Assembly: GCF_000355765.4 (NCBI RefSeq)
Contig: NZ_CP021106.3
Coordinates: 186,001 to 250,000, forward strand
Reading direction: 5' to 3'
DNA: 64,000 bases
Source of the DNA: Nitrosospira lacus
Lineage (GTDB): Bacteria; Pseudomonadota; Gammaproteobacteria; Burkholderiales; Nitrosomonadaceae
In this document: piece after piece, positions 27,340 through 35,984 of the stretch
Layout of the letters: each line of letters starts with the position of its first letter
How positions within the stretch are numbered: the stretch's first letter is position 1
Position numbers and translations under genes: made by a program
The notes under the pieces: generated by a model
What the model saw: the letters and a program-made list of their open reading frames with translations, nothing else
Told to the model about the DNA's origin: nothing
Database searches by the model: none

Positions 27340-27716
27340 TCAGAACGGCAATTCGCGCGCATATATATCTGAATCAGACCGGGCACATAGCTGCCGGCTG
27401 CCAACCACGTCTTGACTACCATCCAGCACCGGCGCAGCCAGCTCGGGCCGATGGGCCGACCCCGCATCCATCACGACACTCACATCACCCCGCGCCAGTG
27501 CCGCGCCCACCAGAATTGAACCTGAGACAGCCGGCTTCTCCCGGCGCTCGGCAGCCGCATATTCATGCGGCCCTTCCGGGTCCGTGCCCTGTCGGGAAAT
27601 CCATCGCGCGACCCATCGTCAACAAGGATGACTTCAATACCCGGCGCCAGATCCCAATCAAGCAGACATATAAATAACGGACGCATATTGTCTGCTTCAT
27701 TATGCACGGGAAACCG
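27340..27716 (-). pseudogene. Decayed GT2 N-terminal fragment (duplication copy 2)
   Basis: The minus strand reads VHNEADNMRPLFICLLDWD and IEVILVDDGSRDGFPDRART, then a frameshift and PELAAPVLDGSQDVV, matching residues 10-115 of the GT2 domain at 19262 in order. At least one stop and one frameshift interrupt it. Here the DxD region reads VMDAGSAHRPE, closer to an active enzyme than the intact gene. It lies in a gene-poor stretch from 27184 to 28447. Confidence 0.75.
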
Positions 27717-28095
27717 CTACGGAAAAGTGCGACAGATCTTGATTCTTCGGAGGAACGACGATCGGAATCCAGAGTTATGGAAAATGGACCAGTCAAGCTG
27801 ATTATTGATAAGGGAAGGGAGGTAAGCGGAAAACAGATATGGGATAAATCGTCTTCTCGATTAAGGTGAGGATTAATTCAATCGGATTGTATTTTTTATA
27901 AGCAAAATGCAACGTAACACAATACTTGTGAAAAAAATATCAACGTAATAAAAGAAAATTGTGAAGTTCTTTTTCTTTCAAATTTTTCCGGGATTCGCCA
28001 AAGTTTATGCTATACATAACTGCCGCTCATTTCGATAGCTCAGAATTACGATACACGATGATGAGCAATCTTTGCGGTCAGGGCACGTATGACAT

Positions 28096-28219
28096 ATGAA
28101 ATCTTTGTCACCATTCGTTTATTGTGGAAGAGATGATGAAAACGTTCGGACTCACTGTCATGCTAAAGTTGTTACTGATCAGGACTCTTGCTGCCCTGGA
28201 CAAGCAGGAGCCGGTATAG
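28096..28219 (+). pseudogene. lptF: Decayed lptF fragment (duplication copy 2)
   Basis: About 100 bp align with lptF positions 24275-24385: the frame MKTFGLTVMLKLLLIRTLAALD parallels TKTLGLAAMLKLLMLKTVIALE. A frameshift lies before it (ITARLL versus VTIRLL in another frame) and a TAG ends it. With the GT2 fragment at 27340-27716 it mirrors the layout of copy 1 and intact lptF. The following 230 bp up to the CDP-alcohol gene hold nothing recognisable. Confidence 0.75.
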
Positions 28220-28447
28220 CGGCGACAGATGGAAGTGCGGCGACAGTATGGCCTGGACTAATCAAACCGTCCTTAGAAATGGGGTAAAAACCGTCCGCAG
28301 CAAAACATTAGGATCGTTCGATGGAAATCAGGATTATTCAGCCGCCGCGTTGAATTACCGTAGAGTTGAGGTCAAAACCCAATGCCACTGGCACAACGCG
28401 AACATAACCACACAAACGCAGCTACACTTCACCACATCGCTCGCAAT

Positions 28448-29665
28448 ATGCCAATGACAATTTATATCCATATTATTGGTGAAAGTGAGATCCATATTTG
28501 GGGCCTGAGCGGTCGCGAGCGCCTCCAGCGTATGTTAAAGGTATTTGCTCAGGGTAAACTCGTCGATAATTCCGAGCAGATTCCGGCACATGCATCAGTA
28601 TTACTTTTAAGGGCAGATCATCTGTACGACTCCAGAGTTCTGACGGCGTTGATCAATGCGCGAACGAACCTGGTGCTTAGCAACGATGAAGGCCAGCCGG
28701 TCGCCGTCCGGATTACCGATGGAGATGTAGCCGATGTACTTGCGGACTTCAAGAGCCGGGGGAAAGGGCCGGCTATCTCCGTCCTGCCCCATTACGCATT
28801 GAAAGATCTAAATTTGTTGGGCGTCCAGCAAAGCCTCAAGAAAAGAGATAAACCCTATGTATTACCTATCACCAAAGATAACCGCCAAAGCCTGGAGTCG
28901 GAACTATTTGCCCGATCATACAAAGGTGTGACTGACCTCGTCACGAAATGGCTCTGGCCCCTACCTGCATTCTGGGCCGCACACCTTTGCGTGCGTCTTG
29001 GTCTGCGCCCAAATCACGTCACCTTGCTTAGTCTTGTGTTTACCGTGCTGGCCGGAGTTGCCTTTTGGCATGCCCACTACGGCATCGGTCTAGTAATGGG
29101 ATGGTTGATGACGTTTCTTGATACCGTTGATGGAAAATTGGCGCGAATAACAGTCACCTCCAGCCGTCTTGGAGATGTCCTCGATCACGGTCTGGATATC
29201 ATTCACCCACCGCTATGGTATATGGCATGGGGTTTGGGACTGGCTTCAGCATCAACGCAAATGCCTGACTTACTGATGTTGTTCTCATGGATACTTGTCG
29301 GTTACATTGGCGGCCGGTTATGTGAAGGGATATTCCAATTCTGGATCGCCTCATTTGATATTTTCATTTGGCGCCCGTTAGATTCCTTTAACCGGCTGAT
29401 CACTGCCCGGCGCAATCCTAACCTGATCCTGTTGACATTCGGCTGGCTCATGGGCAGGCCCGACATAGCGCTCTGGTCAGTGGTTACCTGGCATCTTCTC
29501 TCAACTGTGTTTCTTGCTGTCCGGGTAATAATGGGCTGGCGAGCACGGCGATCCCACGGCCCTTTACGCTCCTGGTTTGAGGAAGTTGTTCCTGGTCAGG
29601 ATGAACGAAAACTCGCTGTTCGAATTTTTACCCCTTTAAGAGTCCATAGTAAAGTGAAGAATTGA
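28448..29665 (+). CDS. CDP-alcohol phosphatidyltransferase with degenerate nucleotidyltransferase-like N-terminus
   Basis: Membrane enzyme joining a CDP-activated alcohol to a hydroxyl acceptor. The signature D225xxDG(228-229)xxAR(232-233)x8G242x3D246x3D250 is complete, within several membrane helices (about 165-390). Residues 1-160 resemble the cytidylyltransferase half of bifunctional inositol-phosphate enzymes (LLLRADHLYDSRVLTAL) but lack the glycine-rich nucleotide loop. ATGs at 28448 and 28454 are both possible; the frame upstream to 28382 is less likely. The lipid product is unknown. It stands alone, convergent with the NeuA-KdsC fusion. Confidence 0.82.
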   Translation: MPMTIYIHIIGESEIHIWGLSGRERLQRMLKVFAQGKLVDNSEQIPAHASVLLLRADHLYDSRVLTALINARTNLVLSNDEGQPVAVRITDGDVADVLADFKSRGKGPAISVLPHYALKDLNLLGVQQSLKKRDKPYVLPITKDNRQSLESELFARSYKGVTDLVTKWLWPLPAFWAAHLCVRLGLRPNHVTLLSLVFTVLAGVAFWHAHYGIGLVMGWLMTFLDTVDGKLARITVTSSRLGDVLDHGLDIIHPPLWYMAWGLGLASASTQMPDLLMLFSWILVGYIGGRLCEGIFQFWIASFDIFIWRPLDSFNRLITARRNPNLILLTFGWLMGRPDIALWSVVTWHLLSTVFLAVRVIMGWRARRSHGPLRSWFEEVVPGQDERKLAVRIFTPLRVHSKVKN

Positions 29666-29775
29666 TAGATCGAGGTCCACGGTGATCAGAATTTGTCTTC
29701 CAGTGGTTGAGGATGCTGAACCATAACGGCTCGTGTGCCATTCCCGATCATGCATGGATGGAAATGAGACCGAAG

Positions 29776-30921
29776 TTACTGCGCTACTTTAAGAATGAGA
29801 TCACAGACTTCGCGAACCGCACCCTTTCCTCCATGGTGTTTACAAACATAATGAGCCTGTCGCAAGATTTCTGGAACGGAATCTGCCGGGCAGAAAGCAG
29901 TCCCCACACGACTCAGGCATTCTAAATCACTCAGATCATCGCCGATATATGCGATGTCTTGCAACGCAAGATTCCAGCGCTCCGCCAATTCCAGGAGAAG
30001 CAGGAATTTGTCCTGTACGCCCGGGTGATACTCATCAATATTCAATTTTCTCATTCTTGCTTCGACGGCAGGACTGCTCTCGGTGCTAATAACACAAACC
30101 CTGATGCCATTCTCACGCAGTAATTGCAAGCCATGGGCATCACGCGTATTAAATTTCTTCAGCGCTTCGCCAGAAGGCCCGTAATACATGCCACCGTCGG
30201 TGAGCGTACCGTCTACATCGAGCACCAGCACTTTAATCTGCGAAGCTCCAGCCTTGGCTAGCCTTAATTTTTGCCTTAATAATAGTCGCTCCACAACAAT
30301 CCAGTCTGTTCTTTCATCTATTCCAATTGCGGTCTCAGCGGCCATTTCGTGGATGCCAGTACGTCCGCCGACGTAGCAGCCATAATCCTCAAGCAAGTTA
30401 GCGCGGGTTAGATAAAAGGCGCCATTCTCCATGAAATATCCTTCAAAATCCTGGTGCCCGGGATATATTGTCGGATCGTGGTTAATGGGTATGCCTGCCA
30501 TCGTCCAGGCAAAACGTTTTGATTGCACAACTGTTACCAGAGAATCCAGATTTTCAGCAAAAAACTTATGTTTAGCTGCGCGGAAATCTTCTGCGCGTGT
30601 TAGCGGAGAGGTTGCCTGAATCAGACATACAACATCGAAAAGAATGCGCTGTTGAAACTCACGCATGGCGCTCTCTATGCTTGTCTCTGCATGAATTGCA
30701 GCGGAGCGATCCAGAACCGTAACCGTTGACGAGAATTCATCAGACACCTTTTTGCAAATTTCTGACGAGTCCGTGACAACGTAGATCTCGTCGAAGCACT
30801 TTGATGCGATGGCCTGTTCCAGACTCCAGGTGAATAATGGTCGCCCGGCTATGCAACGCACATTATTATTGGCAGTTGATCCAGAATCTGCGCGCAAGGG
30901 CATGAAAGCTACCCAACGCAT
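29776..30921 (-). CDS. Fusion of acylneuraminate cytidylyltransferase-like domain and KdsC-like HAD phosphatase
   Basis: Residues 1-225 follow the NeuA fold: RPLFTWSLEQAIAS, YVVTDSSEICKKV, CLIQATSPLTRAEDF and the FMENGAFYLTR motif. The N-terminal nucleotide motif is altered, reading MPLRADSGSTANNNVR rather than ARGGSKGIPxKN. Residues 228-381 form a KdsC-type phosphatase: VLVLDVDGTLTDGGMYY (DxDGT), VISTESS, KFLLLLELAE, AYIGDDLSDLECL. Such fusions make and activate 8- or 9-carbon acidic sugars, the phosphatase removing the phosphate before CMP transfer. A partner NeuB-like synthase is at 9119. Confidence 0.85.
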   Translation of the reverse strand: MRWVAFMPLRADSGSTANNNVRCIAGRPLFTWSLEQAIASKCFDEIYVVTDSSEICKKVSDEFSSTVTVLDRSAAIHAETSIESAMREFQQRILFDVVCLIQATSPLTRAEDFRAAKHKFFAENLDSLVTVVQSKRFAWTMAGIPINHDPTIYPGHQDFEGYFMENGAFYLTRANLLEDYGCYVGGRTGIHEMAAETAIGIDERTDWIVVERLLLRQKLRLAKAGASQIKVLVLDVDGTLTDGGMYYGPSGEALKKFNTRDAHGLQLLRENGIRVCVISTESSPAVEARMRKLNIDEYHPGVQDKFLLLLELAERWNLALQDIAYIGDDLSDLECLSRVGTAFCPADSVPEILRQAHYVCKHHGGKGAVREVCDLILKVAQ

Positions 30922-31246
30922 CAGTTGAAGTAAATCCCATGGATTATATGTTTGAGCTTATTGCTTAACAGAATTCCGGTTTCCCTTATTGACTGCTTTT
31001 TTTAGAATCAATATCCCGGACGCAGCACGGAGATCTCTAGCCAGTCTGCGTCAACTATCTCGACCCCGGCTACTGTAACTGCTGATGGCAGTCGCTAGTC
31101 GACAAGTGCCGCCATAGCTGTTCTGGGGATTTGAATGAGTGTAGGGTATTCTCCAGCGACAAGCAATTTTCTACTCGGACGTTTTTGACCAAATCTTCTG
31201 TGGCTCCGATGATTAAGTTTCGATAAGAACGTTCTACCTCAAAACC
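30922..31246. other. Gene-poor stretch between two minus-strand glycan genes
   Basis: About 325 bp upstream of the NeuA-KdsC fusion and downstream of the surface carbohydrate gene. No open frame of note, hairpin or repeat was recognised. A promoter for the fusion gene is expected here but no clear hexamers were seen. Confidence 0.4.
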
Positions 31247-32677
31247 TCAATCATCGAGAACGGCCGGGCATTTAACCTTGTTATTGATCTTGAACAGATG
31301 CTTCGAGTATTGCTCGACCTGGATGTGGTCGAAGCGGTTCAATAGCCGGCCAAGACGTGCAATTTTCTGCTCAATCTCTCCCACCGAAATTTCAGGGAAG
31401 CGGTGGTCATGGTATGCCAGTCTGTTGGGACCGGGTCGACGCATGTTCAATTTCGTCACCGAGGCCTTTAGTTTGGTGAATATCCATCCCTGAACGTATG
31501 TTCCGATCGGTTTTGCAGGCGGCGGCTGTTCACCATATCCGCTTTCCTCCAGGACATCGACGATCCGCTCACAAGCCAAACGGCCATTTTGCGCTGCCAG
31601 ATAGTAATCAATGAGAGTTTTGCATTCCTCACTATCCGCAACACCAAGTTCGCCGGCCAGGATCCGGGTCAAGGTCCTCTTTAATTCCTCGAAATTGAAG
31701 CATTGATGGCTTAGTTTGGTAGGAAGGCCCTGAAACTCAAAGTCATAATACTCATTCAGTGTTGCCAGATAGGATATGGCGGGCACGCCAAGAACATAAG
31801 CCTCCAGTCCAGTCGTACAACCGTTGTGCACCATGGCCTTGGCAGCCAGAAGCCAAGGGATAACATTGCCTTCATTGCTTACTTTTACCCGATCGCACTT
31901 CGCTGCAATATCATTATAAATCTTAAAATTTTCACTTGGGTGCGGTCGAACGACGATAGTAAGATCGGGAAACGCCTGTTCAAGTGCCGGAATGAGCTGC
32001 CTGAAGTCCTCCAGTATTGCTTGTTTATGATCCCGCAATCCCTCGGCAAACTGAGAGCTCATTCCAATCCCGGACTGGCCGCGCCGGGCTTTCTCCCCGG
32101 GACCTTTCGCCGGCAGAAATAGGCCAATGCTTGGAATAAACGGGTTTACTTCAGTGAAATTGGTGTTAATCAGGATGAAATTTCCATAGAGATTACGCAG
32201 TCTTTCCACCTCTTTATCAAAGTAGGGGCGCATCTCGGGTCGCAGTATATCCCCACGAGGGTTTCCGGTAATGTGGATCGGCATATTTCCGGGCAGTTCC
32301 GGATACTGCCGGAGTAAATCGACGTTTTCCTGACCCCAGGCAAATATATGAGACACGTTACTGATGGTTGTTGGAGAGAGCCGGAGTGTGAAGTAGGTAT
32401 CAGGCGGCGGGTGAACCAGTGCCTCTTCTTCCCATGCAACAATCTCATGACCAAGCTGACGTAGAATTTTGAACATGGAGTTGCTCAGGCTACGCATACT
32501 CTTTGCCAGGTAAACACCACGTGGAATGGAGGCCACCTCGAAATGAACAAAGGCACGAGAACCCATTATGACCGGGAAACCCCGCTCGGCTGCAACACAG
32601 GCCAACAGAATCTTCGCGTCCAATTCGCGAACTTGATTTTCTACGGGAATAATAAGAGTTGAGGCGGAATTTCTCAT
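31247..32677 (-). CDS. Surface carbohydrate biosynthesis protein (GT-B-like)
   Basis: A 476-residue protein resembling the family annotated as surface carbohydrate biosynthesis protein. It starts LIIPVENQVRELDAKILLACVAAERG, characteristic of that group, and continues with SRAFVHF, FAWGQENVDLLRQYP, NPRGD, LTIVVRPHPSENF and AMVHNGCTTGLEAYVLGVPAISY. The last two match the C-terminal nucleotide-binding half of GT-B enzymes. No signal or membrane helix is seen. A GGAAAAG site precedes the ATG. It is last in a three-gene minus-strand run with the PLD-like and 33822 genes. The reaction is unknown. Confidence 0.82.
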   Translation of the reverse strand: MRNSASTLIIPVENQVRELDAKILLACVAAERGFPVIMGSRAFVHFEVASIPRGVYLAKSMRSLSNSMFKILRQLGHEIVAWEEEALVHPPPDTYFTLRLSPTTISNVSHIFAWGQENVDLLRQYPELPGNMPIHITGNPRGDILRPEMRPYFDKEVERLRNLYGNFILINTNFTEVNPFIPSIGLFLPAKGPGEKARRGQSGIGMSSQFAEGLRDHKQAILEDFRQLIPALEQAFPDLTIVVRPHPSENFKIYNDIAAKCDRVKVSNEGNVIPWLLAAKAMVHNGCTTGLEAYVLGVPAISYLATLNEYYDFEFQGLPTKLSHQCFNFEELKRTLTRILAGELGVADSEECKTLIDYYLAAQNGRLACERIVDVLEESGYGEQPPPAKPIGTYVQGWIFTKLKASVTKLNMRRPGPNRLAYHDHRFPEISVGEIEQKIARLGRLLNRFDHIQVEQYSKHLFKINNKVKCPAVLDD

Positions 32678-32734
32678 ATCTTTTCCAAAATTTCAAATCA
32701 ATACATTCTAGATCATAGGCGCGATTAAGCCTCT

Positions 32735-33799
32735 TCAATTTTCCAATACATCACACCGATCGGCGAATGCCTTAAAAAGCATGGGATTGCTTGAGATGGC
32801 GGCGATCTCATGGTTAAGCCAGAATGACGGCTTCGTCCAATTGAAACTACCAAAAATGGACCATACTTTATCATTATCCTCCACTAAGACGAACTTGAGG
32901 TGCATTGGAAGATCCTCAGGGTCTCTAACTCGCCTGAACTGGATGTTGGCGGCGGAGAACCGTTGTTCCACCTTTTCAGTCACGCGCCTTGATGTTGCAT
33001 CTGCGAATATCTCCAGCGCCACACCTCGACGGGCGAGTCCAAGCATCACATCGACAGCACTCTCGGTTCTAATGTGGGATGCCACGACACGGACACGAGC
33101 ATTGTCGCCAATGTGGTTCAAAAATTGCACTACTGGATGCGGGCGCACCCGGGGCCAAAAGTATATAGAGGTATCGGCGCCATTGACCGTCCGATTTGCC
33201 TCTGCAGAGAACCGGTACGTGAGTCCCGGCCGCATCCGCTGCAACTGCCGGGCATGTTTTACCAGTTGCTCACTCAGTATCGGGTCGGTAAGCCCGACGA
33301 GTACATTGTGGCCCCTGTCCTGATCGCCTATCTCCCGGATGATCTCCCGATTCTCTTCTGGCATGTTTCCGGATGGATTGAATGAGCCGATGAACGCGAT
33401 GGGTTTGGGGTGCGAGAAGCAGTAGAGTTTTTCATGTAACTGCGGTTTCCACGATCTGCCTCGCGGTGCCGGTATACCCGGCAAAGTTACTACGCGAAGT
33501 CCTTCACCCAGACCCTCAGGCCCGGAGAGCATTGCGATTACCGCGTCATTAGCATTGGGAACGCGTGGCTTGCCAGCCAGACTCAAGCCGACCCTGACCC
33601 CTCGTTTGTGAGCTTGTACAAGCGCGTCAGCCAACCGTAGATCACGAAAATAATACGTGACCCAATCGATGGAGCCGCCACATGGAACAGCAGCGATATG
33701 CTCCGCCAATATATCGCGCAGGTAACCTGCGGGCTTGTCGGGACCGCCGAAATATATCTCGAAAGACGGCCTCTTCTCCACAATCAACCCTGAAGGCAC
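32735..33799 (-). CDS. Phospholipase D-like protein with altered HKD motifs
   Basis: A 354-residue protein with two PLD half-sites. The first is LHEKLYCFS...FIGSFN near residue 120, the second MHLKFVLVE...IFGSFNWT near residue 300. Each keeps His, Lys and the GSxN tail, but the Asp five residues after Lys is Ser in the first and Glu in the second. PLD-fold enzymes cleave or transfer phosphodiesters; here the target could be a phosphodiester-linked surface polymer, judged from neighbours only. The start is GTG, 22 bp after the upstream gene. No signal peptide. Confidence 0.78.
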   Translation of the reverse strand: MPSGLIVEKRPSFEIYFGGPDKPAGYLRDILAEHIAAVPCGGSIDWVTYYFRDLRLADALVQAHKRGVRVGLSLAGKPRVPNANDAVIAMLSGPEGLGEGLRVVTLPGIPAPRGRSWKPQLHEKLYCFSHPKPIAFIGSFNPSGNMPEENREIIREIGDQDRGHNVLVGLTDPILSEQLVKHARQLQRMRPGLTYRFSAEANRTVNGADTSIYFWPRVRPHPVVQFLNHIGDNARVRVVASHIRTESAVDVMLGLARRGVALEIFADATSRRVTEKVEQRFSAANIQFRRVRDPEDLPMHLKFVLVEDNDKVWSIFGSFNWTKPSFWLNHEIAAISSNPMLFKAFADRCDVLEN

Positions 33800-33821
33800 C
33801 TGCCCACTTTACCGGATGGGA

Positions 33822-35111
33822 TCATGCAGCCTCGGAGTTGATCCGTATCCTGCCTGCCTGTACTTCAAGCAAAGCCACGTAACGAGGTAATACGTCAGGC
33901 CCTCCGGCATGCAGCATCTCATTGATGAAGTGTTGCCGGTGTTTCTCCACATAGAAGAAATCGCAGCCATCGGAGAGAAACTCCTTAATTCTTCTGTACA
34001 CGTCATCCCGGCATCGCAATTCTGTCTCGGGCATGTAATGAGCCAGTGCGGAACGGCCGGCATGCAGGTAATCGGCTGCCAGCACCGGTTTTTTCGCCTT
34101 AACTGCTTCAAACGCTACCGAGGTGGCAAGATCAATTATGACGTCCGCCCAATTCATGAGATGCATAGAGTGAACGTCGTCGCCCGCCACACTTACGTTC
34201 GGCAGGCGACGCAGGGAGGCGTTCCTGGTCAGGGATTGTTTCCAGCCACCGCGTGTGTGCGGCTTAATCACCAACTCCACTCCGGGAAAAGCAGCAATCA
34301 TACATACCACCTCGACAACTTCCTCCCAGAACGTCGTAAAATTAGCCTTTCTTAAGAAAATTACTACTTTGAGCTGACTGCCAGAGCAAGTCAGCACCGG
34401 GACTGGCGACAATTTTGCCAACTTTTCCAACCACTCATCACAGTAACGCGGTGAACCCAGCACGGCAATTGACTGATCATCCAAGAATGGCCGGAAGCGC
34501 GCGGCACACAATTCATTGGGTACCACAAGCTTATCAAATATCCGTGCGGCAGAAAATGAGGTGTCCGGCTCGAGGCTCCATTCGTGGTGCCGTATCAGTC
34601 GATTGACATGGGGACTGTCCCCATGCGGCAACGATGCGGTGCCCAAACCCATGGCACGCGCGCTGGACACAACTATCTCGACCCATTCAATACAAACAGG
34701 CGAATTTCTTGTAATCCAGTCAAATACGACTACACCTCCGTCACTTCCCTCGAAACTCCGTTCCAACAAACGATTCGCGGTACTCCGCCAGATTGGCTCA
34801 CGCCGCCGGGCATTATAAAACCGGGTCAATGTATCGATAAGCGAGCCCGTCAAAAAATGCCGCAAGCTGCTAGTCAGGAGGAACACTTGCAAACGCCATC
34901 TTAAAAACTCGAACGGTGGCAGCAGATCCCGGACATGGGCAACCCGTGCTCCATCAAGCTTCTTCAGAAATTCAATACGGTAGTCATTGAGAAACTTCGG
35001 GTTGCCGATCAGGATGATATCGCAGACATGGCCCGACTCGATCCACTTTGCGATGACCGGCGTGATGTGATCTATATCATTATAGTGGCGCAGAAAGAAA
35101 AGGGCTTTCAT
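33822..35111 (-). CDS. Putative GT-B-fold glycosyl/glycerophosphotransferase-like protein (hypothetical)
   Basis: A 429-residue protein from the ATG at 35111, starting MKALFFLRHYNDIDHITPVI. The C-terminal half has VELVIKPHTRGGW, a histidine-bearing motif, and WADVIIDLATSVAFEAVKAKKPVLA, similar in position to the nucleotide-binding site of GT-B and CDP-glycerol glycerophosphotransferase enzymes. LPHGDSPHVNRLI in the middle fits the inter-domain segment. It leads a run with the PLD-like and surface carbohydrate genes. Substrates cannot be told. A GTG three codons upstream is an alternative start. Confidence 0.7.
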   Translation of the reverse strand: MKALFFLRHYNDIDHITPVIAKWIESGHVCDIILIGNPKFLNDYRIEFLKKLDGARVAHVRDLLPPFEFLRWRLQVFLLTSSLRHFLTGSLIDTLTRFYNARRREPIWRSTANRLLERSFEGSDGGVVVFDWITRNSPVCIEWVEIVVSSARAMGLGTASLPHGDSPHVNRLIRHHEWSLEPDTSFSAARIFDKLVVPNELCAARFRPFLDDQSIAVLGSPRYCDEWLEKLAKLSPVPVLTCSGSQLKVVIFLRKANFTTFWEEVVEVVCMIAAFPGVELVIKPHTRGGWKQSLTRNASLRRLPNVSVAGDDVHSMHLMNWADVIIDLATSVAFEAVKAKKPVLAADYLHAGRSALAHYMPETELRCRDDVYRRIKEFLSDGCDFFYVEKHRQHFINEMLHAGGPDVLPRYVALLEVQAGRIRINSEAA

Positions 35112-35120
35112 TTGAACCAC

Positions 35121-35984
35121 TGTAAAATGTACGCCGACGGCATTATTCTCGCCTGATCAGGAAACGGATTATCGGTACGCTATTACTCACAAGATTTAAA
35201 ATGAAAGACTACATCAACGAGAAAATGAATATCAAGAGGGCATGCGGAAATATTGCAACCATATCGGTAGTCGAAATTCCCTCGTTTCAGTGTAATAAAT
35301 AGCGCATGGAAATTCCACCAGCCAAGAAAGGTTGTGCGTGGCTTGAGTCAAAACGACTCTCTGTTCGCGGCCCTATCGCCCAAAAATCCGCATGGATTCC
35401 TGGATGACATCCTATATTCCATTCTGACAGCGAAAACCAATCACATGTTGGCGCGACTTGCCGGACGGTTAGGAACGCTCACCCCCAATCTCAAACCGTC
35501 ACCCATTACACTGAAAAAAGTCGGTCCCGATCGCGCCCGATGCGCACGGCACGCGTGCGTACCCTCAAAAGTACCAAAGCCAATGAGCGCATGTAAGCAT
35601 CCTTGCTGCATCGTACTGCTCGTCTTCCGCTTCCCGTTTGCGAATGTACGCTTAAACAATATTCTCGTCCAATCCAACCGCAATACGCGCGAGTCCATAA
35701 ATACTCTTTTATCGCCCACCAAATTGACAGGCAGTCGCGCTCTTCCCTTTTAAATACCTGCAATATTTGAAAACTGCGGACTTCAGTACTCTGTTCAAAC
35801 ATATACGGACGGGCTCCATCACGTGCCTTTCCACAATTCTTGACTTCTTGCGCAACGCCAACTCCTGAAATATCTTGATCTCGCTGAGTCACCCCCGCGT
35901 CATTCCCGGCTTTGCGTACCGTCAGCTATTGCATTGAAAACGAAGGGATTCCAGAGTTTATTCAGAAATTCTCTGACTGATTCA
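35121..35984. other. Gene-poor stretch of about 860 bp downstream of relA
   Basis: No gene is supported. A 128-codon minus-strand frame (35506-35892) and a 139-codon plus-strand frame overlap without ribosome sites or family motifs. The 27-bp repeat at 35491-35517 suggests decayed mobile DNA. The short inverted repeat TCAGAAATTCTCTGA near 35960 is not followed by a T-run. Confidence 0.45.
35491..35517. repeat. 27-bp repeat shared with 15289-15315
   Basis: Reads TCAAACCGTCAC..TTACACTGAAAA, differing from the other copy at three central bases. Same orientation as the copy at 15289. Likely relic of a mobile-element end. Confidence 0.5.

Noticed and set aside
29707-29925. A 72-codon plus-strand frame at the end of the NeuA-KdsC fusion gene
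   Set aside because: It is antisense to the KdsC C-terminus, which is clearly coding.
35506-35892. A 128-codon minus-strand frame downstream of relA
   Set aside because: Looks like broken mobile DNA, but no transposase motif could be identified.
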